The notes beneath the pieces were generated by a model. That model was not told where the DNA came from. It did no database searches and saw only the letters and a program-made list of their open reading frames with translations. From Pseudemcibacter sp038106445 (GTDB lineage: Bacteria > Pseudomonadota > Alphaproteobacteria > Sphingomonadales > Emcibacteraceae), in assembly GCA_038106445.1 (NCBI GenBank), contig JAYODU010000009.1:1-64000 (forward strand): a DNA stretch of 64,000 nucleotides, read 5' to 3'. A program made the translations under genes and the position numbers. Below, piece after piece: positions 9,458 through 17,813 of this stretch. Positions within the stretch are counted from its first letter, which is position 1. Each line of letters opens with the position of its first letter.

Positions 9458-10783
9458 CTATACGGTAGCAAGAATGTCATCAAGCGTATCTATAATGGTT
9501 TCTATTTGTTTTTCATCAACAATGAGCGGTGGTGAAAGGGCAATGATGTCCCCCGTTGTTCTGATCAGCACTCCTTTTTCAAACGCTTTAAGATAGGCTT
9601 CAAATGCCCGTGCGGTTGGCGCGCCTTCTCTTGGTTTTAAATCGATTGCGGCCACAATGCCGAAATTCCGGATATCCCGAACCAGATCATGACGCGCTAA
9701 TGAATGGACAGCCTTTTCAAAAAATGGTGTCAGAGCTGCCGCACGTTTAAATAAATCCTGTTCCTCATAAACATCCATTGTTGCAATCCCAGCGGCGCAG
9801 GCCAGGGGATGCCCTGAATAGGTATAGCCATGAAACAGTTCAATAACATCGGGCGGGCCCTGCATAATTGTATCATGAATTTCATCACTCAGTAGAACGG
9901 CCCCCATTGGGACTGCGCCGTTGGTCAGACCCTTGGCGGTGTTGATCATGTCCGGTTCTATTCCCAGCAGCGATGCTGTGGATACATCACCAGTGCGCCC
10001 AAAAGCGGTGATGACTTCATCAAAAATAAGCAAGATGTCATTTTCTTTTGTAATCTGGCGCAGGCGTTCTAAATACCCTTTTGGCGGCACGATAACACCG
10101 GCAGAACCGGCCATTGGTTCGACGATGACGGCGGCTATTGTTTCGGCACCGTGTAATTCAATAATTTCAAGCAGTCTGTCTGCAAGCTCGGCGCCATTTT
10201 CCGGCTGTCCCTTTGAGAACAGGTTGCCTTCCACATTATGGGTGTGTGGAAGATGGTCAATTTCCGGAAGGAATGGCCCATAAATCTTACGGGCTGTCGG
10301 GATACCGCCAACAGAAAGGCCGCCAAAATTAACACCATGATAGCCTTTGTCACGGCCAATCAGCTTTACTTTTTCAGGGTTACCGCGTGCTTTAAAATAT
10401 GCACGGGCAATTTTAAGGGATGTATCGGCCGATTCTGATCCGGAATTGGTAAAGAAAACATGATTAAGATCGCCAGGAAACATATTGGCAAGACGTTCGG
10501 CAAATTCAAAAGCACCAAGATGCCCGCCTTGAAAAGCAGGCGAATAGGTCATTTGATCAATCTGAAATTTAAGAGCATCGTTGATTTTTTTCTGGCCATG
10601 GCCGGCGTTCACACACCATAGGCCAGCGACACCATCAAGTATTTTTTTCCCTTCAGTTGTCTGATAATACATGCCTTCTGCAGAGGCAAAAAGGCGTGGG
10701 CTCTTCTTAAAGGATCGATTTGCCGTAAAGGGCATCCAATAGGATTCAAGGCTTTGCATGTTAGCGGTCATTTTTTCTCTCAT
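9458..10783 (-). CDS. Class III PLP-dependent aminotransferase (omega-amino acid:pyruvate type)
   Basis: This is a fold-type I aminotransferase of subgroup III, which transfers an amino group from an omega-amine or beta/gamma-amino acid to pyruvate or a related keto acid. FFTNSGSESAD binds the PLP phosphate, IFDEVITAFGRTG supplies the aspartate, and NTAKGLTNG contains the Schiff-base lysine (Lys284). The N-terminal YWMPFTANR and the length of 441 fit the beta-alanine/putrescine:pyruvate aminotransferases. The start may be MREKM or the ATG at Met5. It lies 59 bases downstream of the next FAD oxidase on the same strand and is probably in its operon. Together they suggest catabolism of a diamine or omega-amino acid. 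Confidence 0.93.
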   Translation of the reverse strand: MREKMTANMQSLESYWMPFTANRSFKKSPRLFASAEGMYYQTTEGKKILDGVAGLWCVNAGHGQKKINDALKFQIDQMTYSPAFQGGHLGAFEFAERLANMFPGDLNHVFFTNSGSESADTSLKIARAYFKARGNPEKVKLIGRDKGYHGVNFGGLSVGGIPTARKIYGPFLPEIDHLPHTHNVEGNLFSKGQPENGAELADRLLEIIELHGAETIAAVIVEPMAGSAGVIVPPKGYLERLRQITKENDILLIFDEVITAFGRTGDVSTASLLGIEPDMINTAKGLTNGAVPMGAVLLSDEIHDTIMQGPPDVIELFHGYTYSGHPLACAAGIATMDVYEEQDLFKRAAALTPFFEKAVHSLARHDLVRDIRNFGIVAAIDLKPREGAPTARAFEAYLKAFEKGVLIRTTGDIIALSPPLIVDEKQIETIIDTLDDILATV

Positions 10784-10842
10784 GAAAAATTATTATTAAA
10801 AAAAGTATATACCGATGAAGAAGTGAGGATCAATCGGATTAG

Positions 10843-12141
10843 CTAATTTCCTTCAATATGATCAAGAAAACTGTGCCATTTGAGAACCATAGGCATAAAC
10901 CACGGCGTACCCGTATAAAAAGGTCTGCTTTCAAACGGCAGGTCGTCAAAAGCGGTCCGATAATCATCAAGTCCAAGAATACGGTTTGCAAGCTTATAAG
11001 CAAGATAAACGGAACGGGTTACACCGGACCCGCAATATCCCATAGCATAATAGACACCATCCCATTTTCCCAGATGGGGTGAGTGGTCAAAGGTATAAGC
11101 AACCTTGCCAGACCATGAATATTCAATTCTCACATTTTGAAGTTCCGGAAAAATTTTACACAGATGTTTTTTTAGTACTTTGCCGTTTTGTAATGCCCGG
11201 TCATAAGTATCAATCCCCCGTGCGCCAAATAAGACGCGTGTATGATCCGGGCTGGCACGGTAATATTGCACAAGACGATGATTGCCACCATGCATCCTTT
11301 TGTTGGGAAACATTCCGTCGATGGTATCTGATGAAAGCTGTTCAGACGCTATCATTGCGGATGTTATGGGAAGTAACCGTTTTGAAATATATTGCCGGAT
11401 CCCGGGTGCGAATTTTTTAGTATATCCGTTACTGGCAACGACGACATCACGTGCAATCAGGGCGCCTTTGTCTGTTTCAACTTTAATGCCATTTGGTGTT
11501 TGATATGTGCCTCCCACCAATGTTTTTTCAAATATCAGCCCTCCGTTAGACACCACTTTTTTTACCAGTTCACATAAAAGTTTAAATGGATGAAGCCCAC
11601 CGTCCTGATGATAAACTACGCCTCCCTGATAAAGATTAGAACCGATTTCAGAAGGGATGTCGTGTTTGTTAATCACGTCAAAACGGAAACCTTTAAGGTC
11701 TGTCAGTTTTTCACTATCACGTATTATTTTTTCAACCGCCTTTTGTGTGGTTGCGCCGCGAAAGCGGCCGGTCATTTCTAAATCACACTCTATTGTTTCT
11801 CTGATAATGAATGATTTGAAATAGTCTATGGCGTTCATTCCTTCCTGCAGGATAGCCATTGCTTTCTTATTACCGTACTTATTGGTTAGTCCTTCAAGCC
11901 CTAATTTATGAAGGCTTGGCCCAACCATACCCCCGTTTTTGCCACTTGCACCGTCCCCTATATTCATTGCATCAAATATAGCTACACTTCGTCCACCACG
12001 TAACAGGTGCAGGGCAATAACCAATCCTGTTAATCCGCTCCCAATAATAACAACATCAACCAGTCTTGGTATTGCTGGCACATCGAAGGTCGGCTTTGTT
12101 ATGTCTATATGCCAGTATGGCGTATCCTGAAATTGTAACAT
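10843..12141 (-). CDS. FAD-dependent oxidoreductase (DAO family)
   Basis: This is a second DAO-type flavin oxidase, 432 residues from the start I prefer. After MLQFQDTPYWHID (a Trp near the N-terminus as in PuuB relatives), the FAD motif GSGLTG is at about 34-39. The C-terminal MGYCGSGVTRSVYLAYK is the FAD-proximal segment. The frame is open further upstream to 12330, but that extension would overlap the divergent response-regulator gene and contains an implausible hydrophobic stretch. The ATG at 12141 is preceded by AAAGAG. Likely substrates are polyamine- or amino-acid-like, as the aminotransferase follows in the same direction. It is only distantly similar to the 8101 enzyme. Confidence 0.9.
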   Translation of the reverse strand: MLQFQDTPYWHIDITKPTFDVPAIPRLVDVVIIGSGLTGLVIALHLLRGGRSVAIFDAMNIGDGASGKNGGMVGPSLHKLGLEGLTNKYGNKKAMAILQEGMNAIDYFKSFIIRETIECDLEMTGRFRGATTQKAVEKIIRDSEKLTDLKGFRFDVINKHDIPSEIGSNLYQGGVVYHQDGGLHPFKLLCELVKKVVSNGGLIFEKTLVGGTYQTPNGIKVETDKGALIARDVVVASNGYTKKFAPGIRQYISKRLLPITSAMIASEQLSSDTIDGMFPNKRMHGGNHRLVQYYRASPDHTRVLFGARGIDTYDRALQNGKVLKKHLCKIFPELQNVRIEYSWSGKVAYTFDHSPHLGKWDGVYYAMGYCGSGVTRSVYLAYKLANRILGLDDYRTAFDDLPFESRPFYTGTPWFMPMVLKWHSFLDHIEGN

Positions 12142-12253
12142 TTGACACTCTTTAAAATTAGTTTGTGTAAATTGTAACCTTCTTTTTATATTTTTTGAAG
12201 TACCATAGCAGTATTGCTTAGTTTGATAAAAAAGGATGCGGACTAACCAAAAG

Positions 12254-12787
12254 ATGAGTGACACTGAAAAACCAAAAAACATAAAGAATCTAAAAATTCT
12301 CATCGTCGACAGCAATGTTTTTATTGCCAAAACCCTCTATTCGATCCTGGAAGCTTTTGGTGTACGTAAAATCATGCTCAGTCATACTTTGGATGAGGCG
12401 GAAAAAATGTATTACAGTGCTGAAATAGACTGTGTTTTTGTGGATTTTATGATGGAAAACAGGACCGGAATTGAATTCATCAAAACGCTTCGTACCAAAC
12501 CGGGTGAAAAGAACGACCAGAAATTAACAATTATATTAAATACTGGGCTCACAGACAGGGATACGATTTTTATGGCCCGTGATGCAGGTGTCACGGAAGT
12601 TATTAGCAAGCCATTCTCACCCGATCAGGTTTTAAGCAAATTGGAAAATGCCGTAAATAATCCGCGGGCTTTTATTGAAATTGATGAATTTGTGGTGCCG
12701 GACCGCAGACGTCGACGGCCAAATAAAAAGGAATGGAGCGGTGAAAATGACCGTCGCTCGTATAGCGCAAAAAAGAACAGCGAATAA
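12254..12787 (+). CDS. Response regulator (receiver domain only)
   Basis: This is a stand-alone CheY-like receiver. Residues from the chosen start: ILIVDS with acidic Asp19, phosphoacceptor Asp64 in CVFVDFMM, Thr97 in LNTG and Lys119 in ISKPF. A positively charged tail of about 45 residues (DRRRRRPNKK) replaces an output domain, as in other alphaproteobacterial receiver-plus-basic-tail proteins. The frame is open with an ATG at 12236, but a purine-rich AAAGG touches that codon directly, so I take the ATG at 12254. The next gene, 11 bases downstream, encodes an HPt-like protein without the histidine. They probably form one transcription unit. Output is likely by protein-protein interaction. 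Confidence 0.85.
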   Translation: MSDTEKPKNIKNLKILIVDSNVFIAKTLYSILEAFGVRKIMLSHTLDEAEKMYYSAEIDCVFVDFMMENRTGIEFIKTLRTKPGEKNDQKLTIILNTGLTDRDTIFMARDAGVTEVISKPFSPDQVLSKLENAVNNPRAFIEIDEFVVPDRRRRRPNKKEWSGENDRRSYSAKKNSE

Positions 12788-12798
12788 CTGGAATTAAA

Positions 12799-13200
12799 AT
12801 GAGTGATGAGCAGCAGAAAACAAAAGATGAAATGATTGCAAAGGCGAACCAGGCCGTTAAGAAAGTTGCTCATGAATTCGTCGGCGGATTAAATCAGCGT
12901 GTTGAGGATCTTGAAAAAGCAATTCTTACAAATGACAGGAATGCTGCGGTTGAAATGGCTTATAATCTGGAGACCGAAGCTGCAACATTTGGCTGGCCCA
13001 GAGTAACGCGTATATGTAAATGGCTGAGAAAGATATTTTCTGGTGATTATGATCAAAAACCCGATGCAGAAGATGTATTAAAAACATTGAATGCATTGAA
13101 ATTGATGGTCGCTGATCCCGGAAACCCAGATGAAGTACGTGACGAAGAACTTTTTCGCAAGATTTACCCGGCAATGCAAAAGGTCGTCACTGATATTTAA
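12799..13200 (+). CDS. HPt-like helical protein lacking the phospho-histidine
   Basis: A 133-residue cytoplasmic, helix-rich protein of no firm family. MAYNLETEAATFGWP around residues 53-67 lines up by eye with the HPt motif (AHxLKGxAxxxG), but Tyr55 stands where histidine should be and Glu-Thr replaces Lys-Gly. Phosphotransfer therefore looks lost while the four-helix fold may remain. It directly follows a receiver-only response regulator, which suggests a pseudo-HPt that binds the receiver. The ORF begins after a GGAATTAAA spacer and ends just before a small hairpin with a T-run. The assignment to the HPt fold is inference from one motif. Confidence 0.6.
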   Translation: MSDEQQKTKDEMIAKANQAVKKVAHEFVGGLNQRVEDLEKAILTNDRNAAVEMAYNLETEAATFGWPRVTRICKWLRKIFSGDYDQKPDAEDVLKTLNALKLMVADPGNPDEVRDEELFRKIYPAMQKVVTDI

Positions 13201-13215
13201 ATGTGTTCTTTAAGG

Positions 13216-13245
13216 TAGCGGAAAGCCTATGCCGCTTTTTTATTT
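13216..13245 (+). terminator. Probable terminator after the receiver/HPt-like pair
   Basis: A short stem AGCGG / CCGCT with a 10-base loop is followed by TTTTTTATTT. It overlaps the 3' end of the convergent DUF6356 gene. Confidence 0.5.
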
Positions 13246-13481
13246 CTATCGCTATCTTCGTTGGCAGCTTCGTTTCTTTTATATCGATTATGAACCATAT
13301 CATCCATCAATCTGCAGATCATTTGGCTGCCCGTTTTTTCAAATAAAAATGGCAGGAATGCGTGGACAAGGCAGGCCATCAACGCAATTGTCATTTTACC
13401 GCAAAAAGATAAAGCGGAAATTAAATGGCCAAAATATGTCTCGCCAACTGAAGCCGGGTGTTCTGTAAAAGAAATACGCAT
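13227..13481 (-). CDS. DUF6356 family protein
   Basis: An 84-residue protein that I recognise as DUF6356. Its signature is the N-terminal TEHPASVGETYFGH, then a membrane-like segment (ALMACLVHAFLPFLF), then EKTGSQMICRLMDDMV. Such proteins are common in alphaproteobacteria and have no known function; one transmembrane helix around residues 28-48 is likely. AAAGGAAA precedes the ATG at ideal spacing, which supports it as a real gene rather than a shadow ORF. The tail (NEDSDRNKKAA) is hydrophilic. It is convergent with the HPt-like gene. Confidence 0.8.
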   Translation of the reverse strand: MRISFTEHPASVGETYFGHLISALSFCGKMTIALMACLVHAFLPFLFEKTGSQMICRLMDDMVHNRYKRNEAANEDSDRNKKAA

Positions 13482-13654
13482 TTCTGTTTCCTTTAATATA
13501 TTTAACTGTTGGATTGGAAACTAACATAACCGCTTTGGAAAAATGTTGCTTTTTTAAAGATTAATAAATGAAGATTAGAAGATAAATCTAATTTTATTAT
13601 CTATATAAGTATAAAATAACTAATTATGAACTGTATATAAGAATATATTATATG

Positions 13655-14116
13655 CTATACGTAATTTAGAGGTAATTTTGTTGTATGTTTTATTTCTTCC
13701 ATCACAAAGCTGGAACTGACATCATAAAGATCGTCGATTTTAGAAATTATTTCCTGATAAACCCTGTCATATTCTTCGATATCCGGTACCAAAATTTTCA
13801 ATGAATAATCAGTTTCCCCGCTTAGACGCAGTACCTCTATAACTTCAGGTATATGGACGATTAACTTCTTGAAGTTATCCAGCCAGTCTTTCGAATGACG
13901 GCTTGTTTTAATATTCACCATCACTGTAAGGCCCAGATTTAATTTCTTTTTATTAACGATGGCAACTCGTTTCTCAATAAACCCTTTTTCTTCCAGGATT
14001 TGAACACGTCTCCAACAGGGTGTTGTTGAAAGCCCCACTTTTTCTGATAATGCTGCGGTGGAGATGGTAGAATCTTCCTGAAGGCATTTTAAAATTTTCT
14101 TATCAAAGTCATCCAT
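13655..14116 (-). CDS. Lrp/AsnC family transcriptional regulator
   Basis: A 153-residue Lrp/AsnC regulator. The N-terminal winged helix-turn-helix (about 1-60: DDFDKKILKCLQED, LSEKVGLSTTPCWRRV) is followed by the RAM/AsnC ligand-binding domain (about 65-150), with the typical GETDYSLKILVPDIEEYDRVYQ. Family members bind an amino acid and act as octamers or dimers on DNA. It sits upstream of, and on the same strand as, a FAD-linked oxidase gene 78 bases away, which is the most likely local target; autoregulation is also usual. It resembles but is not identical to the second Lrp at 59122. Confidence 0.95.
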   Translation of the reverse strand: MDDFDKKILKCLQEDSTISTAALSEKVGLSTTPCWRRVQILEEKGFIEKRVAIVNKKKLNLGLTVMVNIKTSRHSKDWLDNFKKLIVHIPEVIEVLRLSGETDYSLKILVPDIEEYDRVYQEIISKIDDLYDVSSSFVMEEIKHTTKLPLNYV

Positions 14117-14194
14117 GGGTCAATCTTCCAATATTATAGAATGAGTTTCTAATTTTCCGGTACTGAATCACAATTATAGACTAATATTCGGATT

Positions 14195-15568
14195 TTAAAA
14201 GACGACACCGGGGTTAAGGATGTTTTTCTTATCAATGGTTTTTTTAATGAGTTTCATTAAGGCAATTTCTTCATCCGACCTGCTGTGTGAAAGCCATTTT
14301 TTCTTTTCATGTCCTATCCCGTGCTCAGCGGATACTGATCCGCCAATTTTTTTAAGCGGTCCGTAAACCAGCTGATCTGATTTATCATGTAGAGTTTTGT
14401 CCCCTTCACCCGGACAGACCATCAAATGAAGATTACCATCCCCTATATGACCAATCACATAACAGCGCACATTGGGCCAGGTGTTTCTTAAACTTTCCTG
14501 TATTTGGTTAATGTAATTTTCCATATATTTTATCGGCAAACTCACATCATAAAGGAATAGCGGATTATTGGTGAGGATGGGTTCAAACTCCTCTCGGACG
14601 ATCCACACAGCTTTTCGTTCCGATTCAGATTTTGGAATGACAGCATCAACGATAACTTCATCTTCAAGGGCGCCTTCTAACACATTCATAAATATGGTTT
14701 CATCAGAAGCAGGGTTTGAGCCTGAGCATTCAGTAATTACATAATAGGGAAACCCTCTTTGCATCGGCGGCTTATGAAAACCTTCTGCGGTTATGGCGTC
14801 AAAATAATTACCCCACATGACTTCAAATGCCGTGAGGCGCGGGCCTGTTTTTGATTTCATCATTTTTAAGAACTTTATGACATTTGCAAAACTGTCCAGT
14901 CCGGCAAGGGCGGTTTGATGCCCTGATGAGGCGGTTTCAAGTTTAACAACCATCCGGGTGATAATACCAAGGGTTCCTTCAGAACCAATGAATAGCTGTT
15001 TCAGATCATATCCGGCATTATTTTTCAGCATTTTATTCATGGATGATAGTATTGTGCCGTCGGCAAGCACAACTTCTAACCCCAAAATGTGGTTTCGCAT
15101 CATACCGTATCGTATCACATTTATCCCGCCGGCATTGGTTGCTGCGTTTCCTCCGACAGTGCAGCTCCCGCGGGCGCCAAGATCAAGTGGGAAAAAGAAA
15201 CCTTTATCAGCAACATAATTCTGTACATTTTCAAGAATAGTACCCGCCTGAACGGTAATAGTGCCGCTGATTTCGTCAATTTCTTCGATGCTATTCATGC
15301 GTTCCAGTGAAATAATCACATGTTCCGATGTAGAATTAGCCGCTTGTGCACACCCGGTAAGCCCCCCATGAGTGACGATAATCTGATCCACATCATGACA
15401 CATTTTCACCATTTTGGAGAGTTCTTCTGTTGACGATGGCTTAAGCAGTGCCTTTGCGGAAATCGGTGTTGAATCCCAATAGCTGCTGGCACGGTTGCTT
15501 ATAGCATCCCCTGTTAATACATTCTTTTGCCCAAATTCCAAAAGCAGCTTTTCAATAATACCACTCAT
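14195..15568 (-). CDS. FAD-binding oxidase, GlcD / D-2-hydroxyglutarate dehydrogenase-like
   Basis: A VAO/PCMH-type flavoprotein that oxidises a D-2-hydroxy acid (D-lactate, glycolate or D-2-hydroxyglutarate). The PCMH FAD-binding domain covers about residues 40-215, with VTHGGLTG, RGSCTVGGNAATNAGG and IGSEGTLGIITR. The C-terminal domain has the metal/substrate segment VIGHIGDGNLHLMV and ends with SAEHGIGHEKK and NILNPGVVF. The total of 457 residues is typical. The frame opens at a GTG at 15616, but the ATG at 15568 (MSGIIEKLL), preceded by AGAGA, is the normal N-terminus. It is on the same strand as the Lrp gene, lying upstream of it in the direction of transcription. Confidence 0.92.
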   Translation of the reverse strand: MSGIIEKLLLEFGQKNVLTGDAISNRASSYWDSTPISAKALLKPSSTEELSKMVKMCHDVDQIIVTHGGLTGCAQAANSTSEHVIISLERMNSIEEIDEISGTITVQAGTILENVQNYVADKGFFFPLDLGARGSCTVGGNAATNAGGINVIRYGMMRNHILGLEVVLADGTILSSMNKMLKNNAGYDLKQLFIGSEGTLGIITRMVVKLETASSGHQTALAGLDSFANVIKFLKMMKSKTGPRLTAFEVMWGNYFDAITAEGFHKPPMQRGFPYYVITECSGSNPASDETIFMNVLEGALEDEVIVDAVIPKSESERKAVWIVREEFEPILTNNPLFLYDVSLPIKYMENYINQIQESLRNTWPNVRCYVIGHIGDGNLHLMVCPGEGDKTLHDKSDQLVYGPLKKIGGSVSAEHGIGHEKKKWLSHSRSDEEIALMKLIKKTIDKKNILNPGVVF

Positions 15569-15701
15569 CACATTCTCTAAACCTGTTATTTTTATCAATT
15601 GAGTATACCCACTCACACAGCAGATTGTCGCGTCAAAAAATTAAATAATATGCGAGTGTCAGTTGATTGGCATAGTATCCAAAGTAGCTAGACTATAATT
15701 A

Positions 15702-17114
15702 CTACCTGGCTCTGCGTTGATAAAAGATATGAACGCCATGCCGTGTGCCCACAGCAATATCAAGAAGCCCGTCTTTATCAATATCATAAACAGTAACCTG
15801 GCGACCAACGCCGACGCTATCATCAATCAGGTGACGTTCAAATAGTGGGTTACCATTGTCATCTTCGATAATTTTATACCAATATAGCCACGGCGTTCCA
15901 AATTCATCAGGATCTTTAAGTCCTAAATGGGCAAGTGGAGTTTTCCCGGTGATAATATCACCTACCCCATCGCCATCAATATCAGCCATTTCCGAAGCAT
16001 GAGGTTGTGTGTAAGTGTCATCAATAATATGACGGCTCCATTCATTATCCCCGGTTTGTTCAAACCAGAACAGGCCGCGTCCATGCCCCATGCCGCTGAT
16101 AAAATCATTTCTTCCGTCATTATTTACATTAATGACATGCATTTGGGAAAATGACACTGCGGGGTCAATAATATGCCAGCGCCATGACCGGCTTCCGTCT
16201 TCGGCCAGCACTTGTTCGTACCAGCCCCCTTCGTCGTAAGATTGTCTTGGTGCGGGATTTCCTGCTTTATCCAGAAAGCCTTCACCTGATCCAAAAAGAA
16301 CATCATTTAAACCGTCCCCGTTTACATCGCCCACACCAAGACCATGTGTAGGGAGTGTGGCACCCGTGTTGCGTCCTTCATTTTCGTCTTCGATAGTATG
16401 AATTATATATCCGCCGCTATCCGGGAATTCGATGGCATAAAGCTTGCCTGATGCTTCGTCCGTTTCCGCGGCACCCGTTATGACTTGTGGCTTTCCTGTT
16501 CCCAGCAAATCCATGAAAACGGGCGATTCATTTCGTGTATAATTCATAATCAGGTGCTGCGGCCATTCGCCTTCTTCACCTTTCGGGTTTTCAAACCAGT
16601 AAAAACCGGCACTTGTGATATCGACGGCTATGACGTCAACCCAGCCATCCTTGTTTACGTCATCATGAAAGCTGAAAAAAGCAAGCGGGTAGGCCTTCGC
16701 CCAGATATTCTTCTTACCGCCACTTTCAAAATATATTTTTATATGATCAGAAAGTTTTGGAATTGAAACTGTATCCTGTAATGGCGCACGAATGGTATGA
16801 CGGGTCCAGTTTGGCGCTTCGTACCAGTAATGACCGGTAACAATATCATTAAGCCCATCATTATTAATGTCGGCGACTGATGCCCCTTCCGTATGATATT
16901 TGTCATCAAGTTCAACATGTTCGAAATAGATATCAGAATTACCTTCGACAAATTCATTGTCATTTTCATTGATGATGTAAAGACCGTTGGTAGATGTTGT
17001 TGTAACCGGGGACATGTCATTATAAGGGCCAAGGATCAAAGACGGCGCAAATTCCCACGTCAGCAAAAACACTATAATCAACAAGAACAGAATTTTAATC
17101 AGCTTTTTGATCAT
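15702..17114 (-). CDS. VCBS/FG-GAP repeat protein, membrane-anchored
   Basis: A 470-residue beta-propeller-like protein. A hydrophobic N-terminal anchor (residues 4-22) is followed by repeated calcium-binding D-x-N/D-x-DG motifs: DINNDGLNDIV, DVNKDGWVDVI, DVNGDGLNDVL, NVNNDGRNDFI, DIDGDGVGDII and DIDKDGLLDIA. The protein should face the periplasm and may bind carbohydrate or partner proteins; no catalytic motif is seen. It is the last gene of the minus operon, 9 bases after the DUF1080 gene, and is separated from the FAD-oxidase gene by about 130 bases. FG-GAP proteins often accompany DUF1080 and GMC enzymes in sugar-oxidation loci, which is family knowledge rather than proof of function here. 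Confidence 0.9.
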   Translation of the reverse strand: MIKKLIKILFLLIIVFLLTWEFAPSLILGPYNDMSPVTTTSTNGLYIINENDNEFVEGNSDIYFEHVELDDKYHTEGASVADINNDGLNDIVTGHYWYEAPNWTRHTIRAPLQDTVSIPKLSDHIKIYFESGGKKNIWAKAYPLAFFSFHDDVNKDGWVDVIAVDITSAGFYWFENPKGEEGEWPQHLIMNYTRNESPVFMDLLGTGKPQVITGAAETDEASGKLYAIEFPDSGGYIIHTIEDENEGRNTGATLPTHGLGVGDVNGDGLNDVLFGSGEGFLDKAGNPAPRQSYDEGGWYEQVLAEDGSRSWRWHIIDPAVSFSQMHVINVNNDGRNDFISGMGHGRGLFWFEQTGDNEWSRHIIDDTYTQPHASEMADIDGDGVGDIITGKTPLAHLGLKDPDEFGTPWLYWYKIIEDDNGNPLFERHLIDDSVGVGRQVTVYDIDKDGLLDIAVGTRHGVHIFYQRRAR

Positions 17115-17123
17115 AAAAATTTC

Positions 17124-17813
17124 CTATTCCAAAAGTTTTATCATCGATTGCCTGTCCACTTCCGACCATTTTGGCAGTCCCGGTGTGTCAGGCAGTTTTT
17201 TGATAGACAGGTCCTTAAGTTGCAGCAGGGTAATACCACCACCATGTACCTGTATTCCGATCTGGCCGTCCTGCGGTATTTGCAAATCTGCTTCAGTATA
17301 ATCAAAGGACGGGATACCATTGACCCAGGATCTTATGCGGCGTCCTTCACAGATAATACGGTACTCATTCCATTCCCCGCGTTTGATCGCCTGATCAATC
17401 GCGGCCATATCCATTGCTTCTGCTATCACGGCATTGCGGCGGCTTTCATCATAAAGCTTTCCCCACCAGCCGTCACCGGCATCTACCTGATAACCGCTCA
17501 TTTCGTTGCTGTTTTCAACGCTTACGCTTCGCACCTGAAATCCGGAATTGACAAAACCTTCTGTCCCGAGCAAACGGAATGATAAAATAAGTTCGAAATT
17601 CTGATAGCTTTCATCGCTTACAAGAAATGTGTTGTGTTCAACCATTTTATCAAGCGTGCCTGACATGATCATGCCATCTTCGACACGCCACATATCGCTA
17701 TCAGCCGTATGCCAGCCATCAAGAGTTTTGCCGTCAAATAAAGGTTTAAATTCCTGTGCCTGGACAACGGAAAATAATAACGAACATAATATTATCGGAA
17801 TAAATCTACCTAT
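17124..17813 (-). CDS. DUF1080 protein (3-keto-glycoside hydrolase-like), ATA start
   Basis: A secreted protein of 229 residues in the DUF1080 (3-keto-disaccharide hydrolase / concanavalin-like) family, whose studied members act on 3-keto-glycosides. A conventional start appears only at the ATG at 17693, but the frame continues upstream without a stop. It encodes a signal peptide ending VVQAQ and the family's N-terminal EFKPLFDGKTLDGWH (residues 21-35). That stretch has no ATG, GTG or TTG. GGAG lies 7 bases before an ATA at 17813, and this ATA overlaps the TGA of the upstream GMC gene as TGATA. I therefore call ATA the start; a CTG at 17816 or a sequencing error is the alternative. Core motifs include GFQVRS, GYQVDAGDGWWGKLYDE and GIQVHGGG. 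Confidence 0.82.
   Translation of the reverse strand: MGRFIPIILCSLLFSVVQAQEFKPLFDGKTLDGWHTADSDMWRVEDGMIMSGTLDKMVEHNTFLVSDESYQNFELILSFRLLGTEGFVNSGFQVRSVSVENSNEMSGYQVDAGDGWWGKLYDESRRNAVIAEAMDMAAIDQAIKRGEWNEYRIICEGRRIRSWVNGIPSFDYTEADLQIPQDGQIGIQVHGGGITLLQLKDLSIKKLPDTPGLPKWSEVDRQSMIKLLE

Noticed and set aside
12142..12330. N-terminal extension of the FAD oxidase frame up to 12330
   Set aside because: It overlaps the divergent response-regulator gene, and the ATG at 12141 gives the normal family N-terminus with a ribosome-binding site.
13500..13540. Third copy of the composite regulatory element
   Set aside because: ATTGGAAA is present but the second block (TTTAGGAAAAAAACG) is absent.
16893..17582. 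229-residue plus-strand ORF
   Set aside because: It is antisense to the VCBS and DUF1080 genes, has no recognisable domain and reads as the complement of well-supported proteins.
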